A stretch of DNA of 34,359 nucleotides, taken from positions 1 to 34,359 of the forward strand of contig JAKOZI010000077.1 in assembly GCA_029780075.1 (NCBI GenBank), written 5' to 3'. Within the stretch, counting starts at the first letter, position 1. Every line of letters begins with the position of its first letter. Position numbers and translations under genes: made by a program. Positions 8,001 through 17,930 of the stretch are shown here, in pieces. The notes below the pieces were generated by a model, which saw nothing but the letters and a program-made list of their open reading frames with translations, made no database searches and had not been told where the DNA came from. Origin of the DNA: Pseudomonadota bacterium. GTDB taxonomy: Bacteria > Pseudomonadota > Gammaproteobacteria > Burkholderiales > Rhodocyclaceae.

Positions 8001-8740
8001 TCCTGAAGTTTGTTTGGCAGGTAATCGTAATCACCGCCATTCAAAAAGCCCTTCTTTTGCAGGAACCAGACGAACATCAGCCGGTTGAGGACGACCGAGG
8101 CATACCAGCGTCGGTCCCGCTCGTCGGCGATGCCTTCGATCGCTCCCAGCAGAGCGGCGTGTTGTTCCTGGTAGCGGGTAAAAAAACGCTTGGTGGTTTT
8201 CTCCACGTCCAGGGCGGCGGCCAGGCGGCGCGCTACTTCCAGCACCGGCAACCGGCCGCCGGCATCGAGTTCGGACAATTCCACCACCAGCGCGTGCAGC
8301 TTCGAGGCGAACAGGTCCACTGGCTGGCCGCGAAAGTATTCGTGGCGGCGGGCGGTAGTTTTAGGCTTGCCAGTACTCGTGTCCTTGCCACGTTTGACCC
8401 AGAACCAGAGGCTTTGGCCGGGGTCTTCCCGCCGGTCGGTGAAGATGATCAGATTTTCATGGTGCCGCTGGCTGACGTGACGCCAGATGGCCATGCGTTG
8501 GCTCTCATCGGGCCAGGTGCTGTCTGCCACCACTTGCAGCACCGCCACCCCGGCCAGTTCGGCGACCATGCGGCGGGAATAGGTGGAATGTGTGGAAGGG
8601 GTGCCTGCCTTCAGCTGATCGATTTGCCAGTCGCGCTCGCTGGCGGCGGGGTGATTCCAGCCGAGGACTTCGACGAACAGGGGGGTAAAGGCGAAAGCGG
8701 AAAGGTATTTCTGAAAGGCGGGTAGGTCGAGTTTTGACAT
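5057..8740 (-). CDS. Large N6-adenine DNA methyltransferase (Eco57I/type IIG-like)
   Basis: 1227 residues, far longer than a stand-alone methylase. SAM-binding motif I is LDPAVGSGAFLVAAL (near 434-448), followed by YGVDIMEEACEIAKLRL (motif II region, about 498-514), and catalytic motif IV is NPPW (684-687) in FDIVLTNPPWEVF; this order is the gamma-class N6-adenine type. About 430 residues precede the methylase core and about 400 follow, where a target-recognition domain is expected. I see no convincing PD-(D/E)XK nuclease motif in the N-terminal part, so cleavage may come from the PLD or Toprim partners. The ATG at 8740 follows the helicase stop by 2 bases (TAA-GC-ATG), so I reject the longer frame starting at 8773. 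The gene probably marks host DNA for self recognition. Confidence 0.88.
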   Translation of the reverse strand: MSKLDLPAFQKYLSAFAFTPLFVEVLGWNHPAASERDWQIDQLKAGTPSTHSTYSRRMVAELAGVAVLQVVADSTWPDESQRMAIWRHVSQRHHENLIIFTDRREDPGQSLWFWVKRGKDTSTGKPKTTARRHEYFRGQPVDLFASKLHALVVELSELDAGGRLPVLEVARRLAAALDVEKTTKRFFTRYQEQHAALLGAIEGIADERDRRWYASVVLNRLMFVWFLQKKGFLNGGDYDYLPNKLQESRARGANRFFGEFLNALFFDAFALPEDQRSAQARTLTGCIPFLNGGLFLHHKLELDANRQPRVGTRLRIPDAAFAGVFEVFGAFTWHLDDTPAGNPEEINPDVLGYIFEKYINQKAFGAYYTRPEITSYLAERSIHKLVLERINVPALPEFNLPAIQFDSVAELLARMDARTALKLVGEVLPSITILDPAVGSGAFLVAALKALINIYYAVVGRAGMGASRELETWLRGIQKSHPSVGYYIKRRVVSDNLYGVDIMEEACEIAKLRLFLAMVASVNRVEDLEPLPNIDFNILPGNSLVGLMRVDEHEFDRKQDDLFKPPFRRLLEEKNRKLDVYRHTAADLGKSTDLRVLRDDIDAEMTCAVGILNELLRDQFEDLGVKYEQATWDADKQGLGKAKKSRIERAHIDAETPLHWGYVFDQVMHSVDKTGGGFDIVLTNPPWEVFKPQAKEFFADHSELVTKNKMTIKEFEKEQGKLLKDKAIRETWLAYESRFPHVNQYFRRAPEYSSQFATVDGRKVGSDLNLYKLFLERCFLLLRPGGHCGIVIPSGIYTDLGAKGLRDLLFDRTRIEGLFCFENRKEIFEGVHRSFKFVVLTFERTASLRVQQPGEKNASAPPDDLLSPVRIGELGTTRFPAAFMRWDVAELDRFPAEGALWLDVKLIRRLSPDSHSVMEFKSELDVHIAEKMLKFPLLGERIQNSWNLSLHREFHMTDDSNLFRSAPGPGLLPLWEGKQFHQFQADFALPHYWLDEEEARAALLAPRLRALQRQLVARAVPGVPDPERVSLDYRSYRLAFRDVGRNTDERTVIACLLPPDRFCPHTVSLEQVFFDEVTPKGHQSIRRLNSAERLFVLAIFNSIVFDWFIRQSVTAHVSFFFVYNTPAPRLAADSKQALALVNRAARLTCTTLEFDELAKEVGLERHQPLNPVERACLRAEIDGLVAHLYGLSEAEFAHILATFPLVPEPVKVDAHNAYRRVAQGLIT

Positions 8741-8742
8741 GC

Positions 8743-11700
8743 TTATTGGCCCGGTATAAGCCCCAGCGAGCACACCACGCGCGGCTCACGAAATTGTGCG
8801 TCTTCTTCCGTGTAGGTCAGGCGGCCCTCCTCGCGCAAGGTCTTCACTGCCCCGGCAAGCTCCTCGTCGTTGACGCCACCGCGCATGAGTCGATTGAGAA
8901 GGTCGGCTGCCGTTTCCAGCAGGGGGCGGGCGTAGAGGTCATCGAGCGCACGTTCCAGTTCTTCGTCGCGAAACAGGGTGTGCCTCTGGGCTTCCGCGTA
9001 GCGCTTGAGGCGCTCGTAGGCGCGGCGGCGGGGGCTGGAGGGCCGACCCAGGCCGCCGCCGATCGCCTTGTCCTGGTGCACCGCCAGCTTCAACCCTTCA
9101 GCGACCAGTTCGTGGTGGTTTTCGGCACGGGGCACGGCGGGGGTGTCTGGTGCACATTCAGCCACGCGCAGGATGGTGAACTGGGATTCGGTGACTGTCT
9201 TGCCGTCAGGGCTGATCCAGGCGAGGTGGTCATTGTCTTCGGGTGACTTCACATACACCAGTGTGCCACCGCGCGCGGCATCGTCACCGAGTGAGGGCAA
9301 CGTAGTCCCGTCGAACGCGAAGGCGCGCGCCGAGTAAACCACCGGCGGCATGGATTCGACGGCGTGCGCGAGTTCAGGTTTGTCTTGCGTGGCTTGTTTC
9401 CAGATTTGCCAGGCGTAGGAAGCAAGATCGACGTCGTCGTCACTATCGTCAAGGACACCGGACTTCTCTGTGTAGAGGTCGCGGATGGTGTTGGCGTCGT
9501 CGTCCTCGAAAAAGGCTTCGTCGGTACCGACGACTTCGGCGTTTTCCAGCAGGCGCTGCTGGATGCGGGCGCGCAAGTTGATGAGACGCTCGACACCTTC
9601 GGCGGGCAAGAAAGAATAACAGTGGATTTCCTCGGCGCGCTGGCCGATGCGGTCCACTCGGCCGGCACGCTGAATCAGCCGGATGATCGCCCACGGCAGG
9701 TCGAAGTTGACGACCACGTTGCTGTCTTGCAGGTTCTGGCCTTCTGAAAGCACGTCGGTACAGATGAGAACTCGCACCTCGTCGGACTTGCTGACGCTCT
9801 TGTTATTCGACCTGGGCGAGAAGCGACACGCCAGCGCATAGGGGTCGGCGCTGGCGCCGGTAGCGACTTCCACTTGAGTGATACCGGTGCGGCGTACTTC
9901 CCGCGCCAGGTAGCGCGCCGTGTCCGCGAATTGGGTAAAGATCAGCACCTTGTCCTTGGCGTGTGTGCGTTCGACAAGACGCTGCAGCGCGATCAACTTC
10001 TGGTCACGTTGTGGATCCCATCGTCCGTGCGCGCGCAGCAGATCAAGGAGGGCTTGCGTGTCCGCAGCCAGATGTTCGGAAAGCGACCGTTTGAACAGGG
10101 TGGGGCGTATCCACTTGAAGCGCTTCTTGTATTCGCAAGCATATTGCTGATAGACGATCCTGGCGCGCGCCAGGCCGTCGGGTGCGGCGTCCGCCTCGGC
10201 CACAGGTTCAACCAGGCCGTCGAGCAGATCTTCGGGGTCGCCTTCCAGGCCTTCAGCGTCTTCGTCCACCCTTCCCAGGTCGAGCAAGCCGGCGTCGAGC
10301 ACACCTACCGGGAGGTCCAGCCCGTTTTCGATGGCATAGAGGTAAATCTGGTTGCGCAGAACGTGCCGGTCGATCGACTGCAGGAATGAAAAGCCGTTGG
10401 ATTCCAGGCGCTTGAAGAGGTTGGTGCGGCAGAACCCCATCAGCCGCTTGCCAGCGCGGCCCAGGTTGTCGATCAGCTTGCGCTCCGCGGCCGTGGCGGT
10501 CTTTTCCGCCAGCGGGTCGACATACAAACCCATGCCGTAGCGGGGCACATGCAGGGCATTGATCTGATCGACCATTTCGGCCGAGTAGAGCCTCGCATAG
10601 CGGTCATCCGGGTCGGCCTCGTCGACGGCGAATTTCAGCGAAATGGGCATGCGTTTCGGGAAGTAACGTTTCTCGCCATCGTTGTCGGCGATGTAACGAC
10701 GGCCGTTGTCATCTTCCGCCGTGTAGTGCTCGATGATAAAGCTGCGCGTGCGTCGAACCATGTACAGGCGGATCAGCTCGCGCCAGTCGTCAAACTCTTC
10801 GCTCTTTTCGATGGCGAGAATCGAATTGGCTTTGCACTGGTGCCGGCGCTCGAACTCAGGTTCGCTGATGCCATGTTTGCGCATGTGCCGCTCGGGTCGA
10901 ATGCCGATGTTGGCCTTTTCGTCGATAAACAGCCGTAGCTGGCTCGACAGGTCGGTCTTGGTTTTGTTGTAGGGAGTGGCGGTGAGCAGGATTGCTTTCG
11001 CATCGCAACTGCGGATGTAATCGGCAATCGCTTTGTAGCGTCGCCCCTCTCGGTTGCGCAGATTATGGCTTTCGTCGATGAGCACCAGACGATAGCGCTT
11101 GAGGCTGTGCAGTCGTTTGGACACTTGGCTGATCGGCACGACCATGCCGCGCAGGCCGTATTCAGTGCGGTAGCGCTCCCACATCGGTTCCAGGTTTTTC
11201 GGGCAAATGATGAGGGTCTCGTAGCCGAGATCGTCTTCGAACATACGCGCCAACGCGGTTGCCATCATGGTCTTGCCCAGACCGACGACGTCACCGATCA
11301 TCACCCCGCCGCGCCGATGCAGATGGCGTGCGGCAATCTTCACCGCGCTTTTCTGAAAATCGAATAGTTCCTGCTCGAAGCGTGCCGGCAAACGGAACTG
11401 GCTGAGACCGGCGCGCGCCTCGGTGCTGAGGTGATAGGCGATGTTGAGGTAGATCTGATACGGGGGAATGCTTGCTTCGCGCGCCCAACTCGATTCGATG
11501 ATGGCTGCGAGGTCTTGCGAGACGTCGATGGCCCAGCGGTCTTTCCATCGCTCTTCGAACCATTCCGACAAGCGCTGGGCGGCATGATGTTCCAGCACAT
11601 CGACGTTCAGTTCGCCCTGCTTGGAGAGCCCTTGCAGCGTGAGATTGCTGCTGCCGACGAAGCCGGTGATGGGGTTGTTCACGTCGTCGCGAAATAGCAG

Positions 11701-12129
11701 ATAGAGCTTGGCGTGCAGTGGATACGGCAGAAATAGTCTGACGATGGCCTGGCCTGCTCGCAATTGCCGGGCGAGTCGGCGAAGGCCCGCCTCATCCTTG
11801 CCAGAGGGGATGCCCAAGGTGATCTGTTCGCGCAAGTGGGCCCCGAACTGGGTCTTGAGCCGGGCCGCCGTGCCTTGGTCAATCAGGTTGTTACCTGCGA
11901 CTGCGCGGTAAAGCTCGCGAACTTCCTCGTGAGGCGGGCGTTGCATGCCAACCAATACACGGCAAACCTGGCCGTTAGCCGGTTGCCAGGGCTGTATCAG
12001 GTCATCGATGGCCTGCCAGCCGCGCAGATTGAAGTAGCCCACACAAAAATCTGCCCGGTTCGAAACTTGCAGAGTGGCTCGCAAGGCTTCGAGCAGTTCT
12101 TGTTGGATGTTGTCGAAGATGCGAGGCAT
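8743..12129 (-). CDS. SNF2-family helicase with N-terminal PLD-like nuclease domain
   Basis: 1128 residues. An N-terminal phospholipase-D-like domain is shown by HAKLYLLF (H139, K141) followed by GFVGSSNLT (157-164), a single HKD-type half site. The SNF2 helicase core follows: Walker A GDVVGLGKT (279-287), a DESH box at 352-355, ILLTATPYNKTK (motif III), then VLIFTQFADTARYLA, CTDVLSEGQNLQ and QRAGRVDRIGQ (motifs IV to VI). Proteins of this kind translocate on double-stranded DNA. Paired with the methylase immediately downstream it resembles the translocase/nuclease arm of restriction-like defence systems, including DISARM and the helicase-methylase-ATPase system Hma. Its ATG at 12129 has AGGA about 10 bases upstream. 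It is the first gene of the four-gene set and starts 94 bp downstream of atpA. Confidence 0.9.
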   Translation of the reverse strand: MPRIFDNIQQELLEALRATLQVSNRADFCVGYFNLRGWQAIDDLIQPWQPANGQVCRVLVGMQRPPHEEVRELYRAVAGNNLIDQGTAARLKTQFGAHLREQITLGIPSGKDEAGLRRLARQLRAGQAIVRLFLPYPLHAKLYLLFRDDVNNPITGFVGSSNLTLQGLSKQGELNVDVLEHHAAQRLSEWFEERWKDRWAIDVSQDLAAIIESSWAREASIPPYQIYLNIAYHLSTEARAGLSQFRLPARFEQELFDFQKSAVKIAARHLHRRGGVMIGDVVGLGKTMMATALARMFEDDLGYETLIICPKNLEPMWERYRTEYGLRGMVVPISQVSKRLHSLKRYRLVLIDESHNLRNREGRRYKAIADYIRSCDAKAILLTATPYNKTKTDLSSQLRLFIDEKANIGIRPERHMRKHGISEPEFERRHQCKANSILAIEKSEEFDDWRELIRLYMVRRTRSFIIEHYTAEDDNGRRYIADNDGEKRYFPKRMPISLKFAVDEADPDDRYARLYSAEMVDQINALHVPRYGMGLYVDPLAEKTATAAERKLIDNLGRAGKRLMGFCRTNLFKRLESNGFSFLQSIDRHVLRNQIYLYAIENGLDLPVGVLDAGLLDLGRVDEDAEGLEGDPEDLLDGLVEPVAEADAAPDGLARARIVYQQYACEYKKRFKWIRPTLFKRSLSEHLAADTQALLDLLRAHGRWDPQRDQKLIALQRLVERTHAKDKVLIFTQFADTARYLAREVRRTGITQVEVATGASADPYALACRFSPRSNNKSVSKSDEVRVLICTDVLSEGQNLQDSNVVVNFDLPWAIIRLIQRAGRVDRIGQRAEEIHCYSFLPAEGVERLINLRARIQQRLLENAEVVGTDEAFFEDDDANTIRDLYTEKSGVLDDSDDDVDLASYAWQIWKQATQDKPELAHAVESMPPVVYSARAFAFDGTTLPSLGDDAARGGTLVYVKSPEDNDHLAWISPDGKTVTESQFTILRVAECAPDTPAVPRAENHHELVAEGLKLAVHQDKAIGGGLGRPSSPRRRAYERLKRYAEAQRHTLFRDEELERALDDLYARPLLETAADLLNRLMRGGVNDEELAGAVKTLREEGRLTYTEEDAQFREPRVVCSLGLIPGQ

Positions 12130-12221
12130 GGACGTGAAATTCCTACTTTGATTCGCCGACGGAAGGTAGCACGAAAAATGTCACCGCCGACCAAAGATGC
12201 GCCGTTACAGAGCGTATTCCC

Positions 12222-12258
12222 TCTCACACCGGCGGCTCATCGCCCACCTCCCGCAACC
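12222..12258 (-). repeat. att-like direct repeat R3 (atpA-proximal copy)
   Basis: Encodes the last residues and stop of AtpA ([10 protein letters not shown]) and continues a few bases into sequence matching the first codons of atpG (ATGAGCCGCC, then GTGAGA), which are useless here because atpG itself is 11 kb away. It matches R1 with three mismatches by eye. It marks the upstream end of the island. Confidence 0.75.
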
Positions 12259-13717
12259 AGCCGGCGACGGCCTCCCGCCATGCCTCCCGACCAGCCGCCA
12301 GTCCCGGCCCCCCAGCCGCCGCCTTGTGCAGCAGTCTCGCCAGCCGTGCCTGGACCACTACACCCGCCAGGGCGTCGAAGGCTCCCTCGTTATAGGCGAC
12401 CAGCCAGGCCAACTGCTGTTCCGGCGACAGCGGTGCGAGGCGTTCCTGCTTGAGCAGCTCCCGCAGCAAGCGGCCGCGCCGGATCTTGGCATCGACGCCG
12501 GCCTCCAGACGCGAGCCAAAGCGGGTGAATACTTCCAGCTCGAGAAACTGCAGGAAATCGAGCTTCATCCGCCCGGCCTCGGTCTTGATAGCCGGCAACT
12601 GGGCCTTGCCGCCAATCCGCGAGACCGAGCGGGTGATGTCGATGGCGGGCAGGAAACCGCGTGCGTAGAGCGCCGGATCGAGATAGATCTGGCCGTCGGT
12701 GATCGAGATCAGATTGGTGGGAATGTAGGCGGCGATCTCGCCCTGCTCGGTTTCGACGATCGGCAGGGCGGTCATGCTGCCGCTCCCGTAGCGCGCTGCC
12801 AGGCAGGTCGAGCGTTCGAGCAGGCGCGCGTGCAGGTAAAAGATATCGCCGGGATAGGCTTCCCGCCCTGGCGGGCGGCGCAGTAGCAGCGAAAGCTCGC
12901 GATAGGCTCGCGCATGCGTGGTGAGGTCGTCGTACACCACCAGCACGTCGCGGCCGCTCCACATCCATTCTTCCGCCAGGGCGCAGCCGGCGAACGGCGC
13001 GAGGAACTTGAGCCCGGGCGTGGTGGTGGCCTCGGCGACGACGACGCAGCTGATATCGAGAACGCGGGCCTGGCGCAGGGTTTCGATGGTCGCGACCACT
13101 GCCGAGCGCTTCTGGCTGATCAGCACGTAGACGCAGAGGACATCGCTCCCCTTCTGGGCGATGATCGTGTCCGTGGCCAGCGAACTTTTGCCGGTACCCG
13201 CGTCGCCGATGATCAGTTGCCGCTGGCCCTTGCCGATCGGGATCATGGTATCGACCATCTTGCTGCCACTCAGCAATGGGCGCCTGACGAAATCACGCGC
13301 GGTGATCGGTGGCGAGGAGACTTCGAGGGGGCGCCGGCGGTTGAATTGCGGTTGCGCACCGCCATCGAGGGGATTCCCCAGCGGGTCCACCACGCGGCCG
13401 AGAAAGCCGTCACCGACGCCGATATCCAGTCGCCGTCCGGTCAGGTGGGCCGCCGCGCCGGCGGCGAGGCCATCCTCCTGACCGAGCAGGATGGCGCCGA
13501 TGCGCCTGCTGCCGAGGTGGAAAACCAGTGCCTCGCTGCCATTCTCGAAGCGCAGGATCTGGTCCATTGCCGCCGAGGGCAGCCCCTCGATCCAGGCGAT
13601 GCCGTCACCGACCGCTGCCAGCTTGCCGATTTCGCTGATCCGCAATCGCGGCTGGTAGTCGGCCAGCCACTGGCTGCGCCGGCCACCAGGGTTTGGGGCA
13701 GAATGCTCAGTGATCAA
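12224..13717 (-). CDS. atpA: N-type ATPase subunit alpha
   Basis: 497 residues, the usual length for alpha. It forms the hexamer with beta and carries the non-catalytic nucleotide sites. Walker A is GDAGTGKSS (171-179) after [12 protein letters not shown], followed by the conserved ALAEEWMW and [43 protein letters not shown], split by strand and helix as in all alpha subunits; ITDGQIYLD and [10 protein letters not shown] also match. No ATG lies near the expected N-terminus. TTG at 13717 is chosen because GGAGG lies 9 bases upstream and gives [12 protein letters not shown] with 11 bases of overlap with atpF. A longer frame to 13867 would be antisense-derived. The last residues lie in repeat R3, so the original end may have been regenerated during insertion of the island. 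Confidence 0.93.
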   Translation of the reverse strand: MITEHSAPNPGGRRSQWLADYQPRLRISEIGKLAAVGDGIAWIEGLPSAAMDQILRFENGSEALVFHLGSRRIGAILLGQEDGLAAGAAAHLTGRRLDIGVGDGFLGRVVDPLGNPLDGGAQPQFNRRRPLEVSSPPITARDFVRRPLLSGSKMVDTMIPIGKGQRQLIIGDAGTGKSSLATDTIIAQKGSDVLCVYVLISQKRSAVVATIETLRQARVLDISCVVVAEATTTPGLKFLAPFAGCALAEEWMWSGRDVLVVYDDLTTHARAYRELSLLLRRPPGREAYPGDIFYLHARLLERSTCLAARYGSGSMTALPIVETEQGEIAAYIPTNLISITDGQIYLDPALYARGFLPAIDITRSVSRIGGKAQLPAIKTEAGRMKLDFLQFLELEVFTRFGSRLEAGVDAKIRRGRLLRELLKQERLAPLSPEQQLAWLVAYNEGAFDALAGVVVQARLARLLHKAAAGGPGLAAGREAWREAVAGWLREVGDEPPV

Positions 13718-14453
13718 GCCTGCCTGCCTCCGCGAAAACACCCAGTTCGCCGGCCAGACTGAGATCCAGTTGCCAGGCCCCGAGCGATAGCCGGACGCCG
13801 GCCAGCAACTCGCTATCCTCGACGAAAACGAGGTTGACGAGCTTTCCCAGCCGGGCATCGACGGCACCGGAGATCTGCCGGCGTTGTTCCTCCGAGAGCG
13901 GATGGGCGCTGCTCAACACCCCTTGCCCATGACCATTCTGGCCCGCCCGCAAAGGCTCCAGACGTTCTTCGGGCAGAGCCGAGAGTTCCTCGACGAAAAT
14001 TTCTACCAGCCGCGCTTCGATCTCCGGTCCTGCCAATCTGGCCAGCAGTGCGCTGGCGAACTGGCGGGCGAGTGCGCCGGACTGGCTGGCGAGTTCGCGC
14101 TGCAGGGTCTCCTGCCGGTGTGCTTCGCGAGCGGCGCTACGTTGCCGCTCGGCAGCCAGATCCCGGTCCAGCGCCTCCATCTGTCGCGCGTGCTCTGCCG
14201 CCATCTGGGCATCGAACTGGCTGCGGGCTGCCGCCTTTTCTCGCTCCCAGTCCGCCAGACGGCTTTCAAACTGGCGCTGCAGGGCCGCGGCCCGTGCTTC
14301 CGTCGCGCGTGCTTCGTTGAGGGCGCCCTCGATGCCAGCGCGACGCTCAGCCAGGGTCGCCAGCACCGGGCGGTAGAGAAAGCGCTTGAGGATCCAGATC
14401 AGCGCCAGGAAATTGATGATTTCGAGGGCAAAGGTGGTCCAGTCCAGATCCAT
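13707..14453 (-). CDS. atpF: N-type ATPase subunit b (with delta-like C-terminus)
   Basis: 248 residues, much longer than a normal b subunit (about 156). One membrane helix near the N-terminus ([20 protein letters not shown]) is followed by a long charged coiled coil (about 35-130), which is the peripheral stalk. The last part, [21 protein letters not shown] then [17 protein letters not shown], resembles the C-terminal domain of the delta/OSCP subunit. N-ATPase operons lack a separate atpH, so this extended b probably does both jobs; that is known for the family in outline and inferred here. It starts 9 bp after the atpE stop and overlaps the atpA start. Confidence 0.9.
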   Translation of the reverse strand: MDLDWTTFALEIINFLALIWILKRFLYRPVLATLAERRAGIEGALNEARATEARAAALQRQFESRLADWEREKAAARSQFDAQMAAEHARQMEALDRDLAAERQRSAAREAHRQETLQRELASQSGALARQFASALLARLAGPEIEARLVEIFVEELSALPEERLEPLRAGQNGHGQGVLSSAHPLSEEQRRQISGAVDARLGKLVNLVFVEDSELLAGVRLSLGAWQLDLSLAGELGVFAEAGRLDH

Positions 14454-14462
14454 CGCCGCCTC

Positions 14463-14729
14463 CTACTTCAAGAGGTATTCGAGCAGCGGGTTGCGGAAGA
14501 GGATGATCAGCACGATCACCAGGACGTAGATGGCCAGCGACTCGATCATCGCCAGGCCGATGAACAGGGTGCGGGTGATCGACTTCTCCGCCTCCGGCTG
14601 CCGCGACAGCGCTTCGAGCGCCTGCGTAATCGCCCGGCCCATGGCAATGGCCGGGAAGATGATGCCGATCGCGATGGCCAGCGCTGCTACGACGGTGGAG
14701 ACCAGGACAAACCAGTGCATGTCGCTCAT
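14463..14729 (-). CDS. atpE: N-type ATPase subunit c
   Basis: 88 residues, two membrane helices forming the rotor ring. The ion-carrying carboxylate is E63 in GLAMIESLAIY, followed by S64; ALSRQPEAEKS is the polar loop contacting gamma and epsilon. In sodium-binding c subunits such as Ilyobacter tartaricus a glutamine in the first helix (Q32 there) helps bind Na+. The equivalent position here, two residues lower, is M30 in FPAIAMGRA. The ring therefore keeps the glutamate-serine pair but lacks the first-helix ligand, which weakens any assumption of Na+ specificity; the N-type ring of Burkholderia pseudomallei has been reported to be proton specific. Its start overlaps the atpB stop. Confidence 0.95.
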   Translation of the reverse strand: MSDMHWFVLVSTVVAALAIAIGIIFPAIAMGRAITQALEALSRQPEAEKSITRTLFIGLAMIESLAIYVLVIVLIILFRNPLLEYLLK

Positions 14730-15436
14730 GGGGAGCTTCCTTTCGTGTCGTTCGATGAGGGCGCTTCGGAGTGCTCCGCAGCGGCGTGGGATTGCATGCC
14801 GCCGGCGATGTAGATCAGGGCCAGCGTGCCGAAGATGTAGGCCTGGACCAGGGCTTCGACGATGTGCAGCATAAGCACCGGGACCGGCACCAGCAGCCCG
14901 GCAACCAGGAGGACCAGCAGCGCGGCCATTTCGAGGCTCATGATGTTGCCGAACAGGCGCATCGCCAGCGCGATGGTGCGGGAAAACTCGCCGAGCAGAT
15001 GAAACGGCAGGAGGATCGGGCTGGGGACCAGGTAGTGGCGCAGATAATTCTTCAGGCCTTCGCTGCGGATGCCGAACCAGTGCACCGAGACAAAGACCAG
15101 ACAGGCCAGCGCGGCGGTGGTCGACAGGTTGCCGGTCGGCGCATGCAGACCGGGCACGATTCCCGTCAGATTGGCGACAGCGACGAACAGCCAGAGGGTG
15201 CCGACGAAAGGCAGCAGCAGGCCGGCCCGACCCGGTAGCACACCTTCGATGGCCGCCTCGATCGACTGGACGACACCTTCCAGCGCGGTTTGCACAAGAC
15301 CGGGGTGGTCGACCGAGAGTCGTCTGGTCGCCAGTCGGCAGGACAGTCCGAAGGCCAGCAGGATGCCCCAGGTGGTGACCACTGTCGAGGTGATCCGCAA
15401 GCCCCCCAGACTGAAAACAACGCTTGCCGCTTCCAT
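14726..15436 (-). CDS. atpB: N-type ATPase subunit a
   Basis: 236 residues, a polytopic membrane protein forming the ion half-channels against the c-ring. The essential arginine is R160 in FSRTIALAMRLFGNIM, and VEALVQAYIFGTLALIYIAGG (about 193-213) is the conserved last helix with its glutamine. ATG 15436 (MEAASVVF) is chosen: it overlaps the atpQ stop as TAATG, whereas the longer frame to 15514 adds a hydrophilic, arginine-rich, antisense-looking stretch. In most N-ATPase operons atpR lies between atpQ and atpB; here atpQ runs directly into atpB. Confidence 0.93.
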   Translation of the reverse strand: MEAASVVFSLGGLRITSTVVTTWGILLAFGLSCRLATRRLSVDHPGLVQTALEGVVQSIEAAIEGVLPGRAGLLLPFVGTLWLFVAVANLTGIVPGLHAPTGNLSTTAALACLVFVSVHWFGIRSEGLKNYLRHYLVPSPILLPFHLLGEFSRTIALAMRLFGNIMSLEMAALLVLLVAGLLVPVPVLMLHIVEALVQAYIFGTLALIYIAGGMQSHAAAEHSEAPSSNDTKGSSP

Positions 15437-15708
15437 TACCAGTATTTTCTGATGAAGAGATAGACGTTGAAGACGCCGATCGCGAGGCCGATGAGGATCA
15501 GATTCACCGTCCACCGCACCGTGTACCCCTCACCCAGGCTATCAAGCCAGCGCCCGAGATAAGCGCCCGCCAGCAAGGGCGCCAGGAACAGCACCGACAG
15601 ACTGCCGAGGAAGACCGTTTGTGCGAGCAGTGAGCGCCGACTCCGTTCGGCCTCCTTGAGTCTTTCGCTGTCGCGGGAAACCTCGCGACGCCACTTGTCG
15701 TCGTTCAT
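15436..15708 (-). CDS. atpQ: N-type ATPase accessory protein AtpQ (AtpZ/ATPase gene 1 family)
   Basis: 90 residues with a charged N-terminus (MNDDKWRREVSRDSERLKEA) and two membrane helices: SLSVLFLAPLLAGAYLGRWL and WTVNLILIGLAIGVFNVYLF. The small-residue G-x-x-x-G-rich hairpin ending in a short basic tail is typical of the AtpZ-type ATPase gene 1 proteins found in N-ATPase operons. A role in assembly or Mg2+/Ca2+ handling has been suggested for the family; nothing in the sequence proves it. ATG 15708 fits the family length; the frame to 15879 is an antisense extension through atpC. The stop overlaps the atpB start. Confidence 0.82.
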   Translation of the reverse strand: MNDDKWRREVSRDSERLKEAERSRRSLLAQTVFLGSLSVLFLAPLLAGAYLGRWLDSLGEGYTVRWTVNLILIGLAIGVFNVYLFIRKYW

Positions 15709-15730
15709 TATGACCTGTGATGATGGTCGT

Positions 15731-17929
<2,199 letters not shown>

Positions 17930-17930
<1 letters not shown>

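Larger units (their letters stand above)
1032..12258. mobile_element. Putative site-specifically inserted defence island between atpA and atpG
   Basis: This 11.2-kb block interrupts an otherwise contiguous N-ATPase operon. It begins and ends with near-identical copies of the atpA-end/atpG-start sequence (R1 and R3) and contains a third, more diverged copy (R2) at 3001-3038. All six genes inside are restriction or abortive-infection types and none belongs to the ATPase. All lie on the minus strand, like the host operon. No integrase, transposase or resolvase gene was found inside, so the recombinase would have to act in trans, have been lost, or the insertion arose by homologous or illegitimate recombination. 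Confidence 0.6.

Noticed and set aside
5057-12129. Calling the island BREX or classical DISARM
   Set aside because: No PglZ phosphatase-like, BrxL or DrmB (DUF1998) gene was found; only helicase, methylase, ATPase and Toprim-like components are present.
12130-12223. Promoter for the helicase gene on minus (TTGGTC with TGCTAC 17 bases further)
   Set aside because: The match to consensus is too weak to call, and transcription from the atp operon is equally possible.
1032-12258. Transposon or prophage as the source of the insertion
   Set aside because: No transposase, integrase, capsid or terminal inverted repeat was seen; the direct repeats are copies of the host gene junction.
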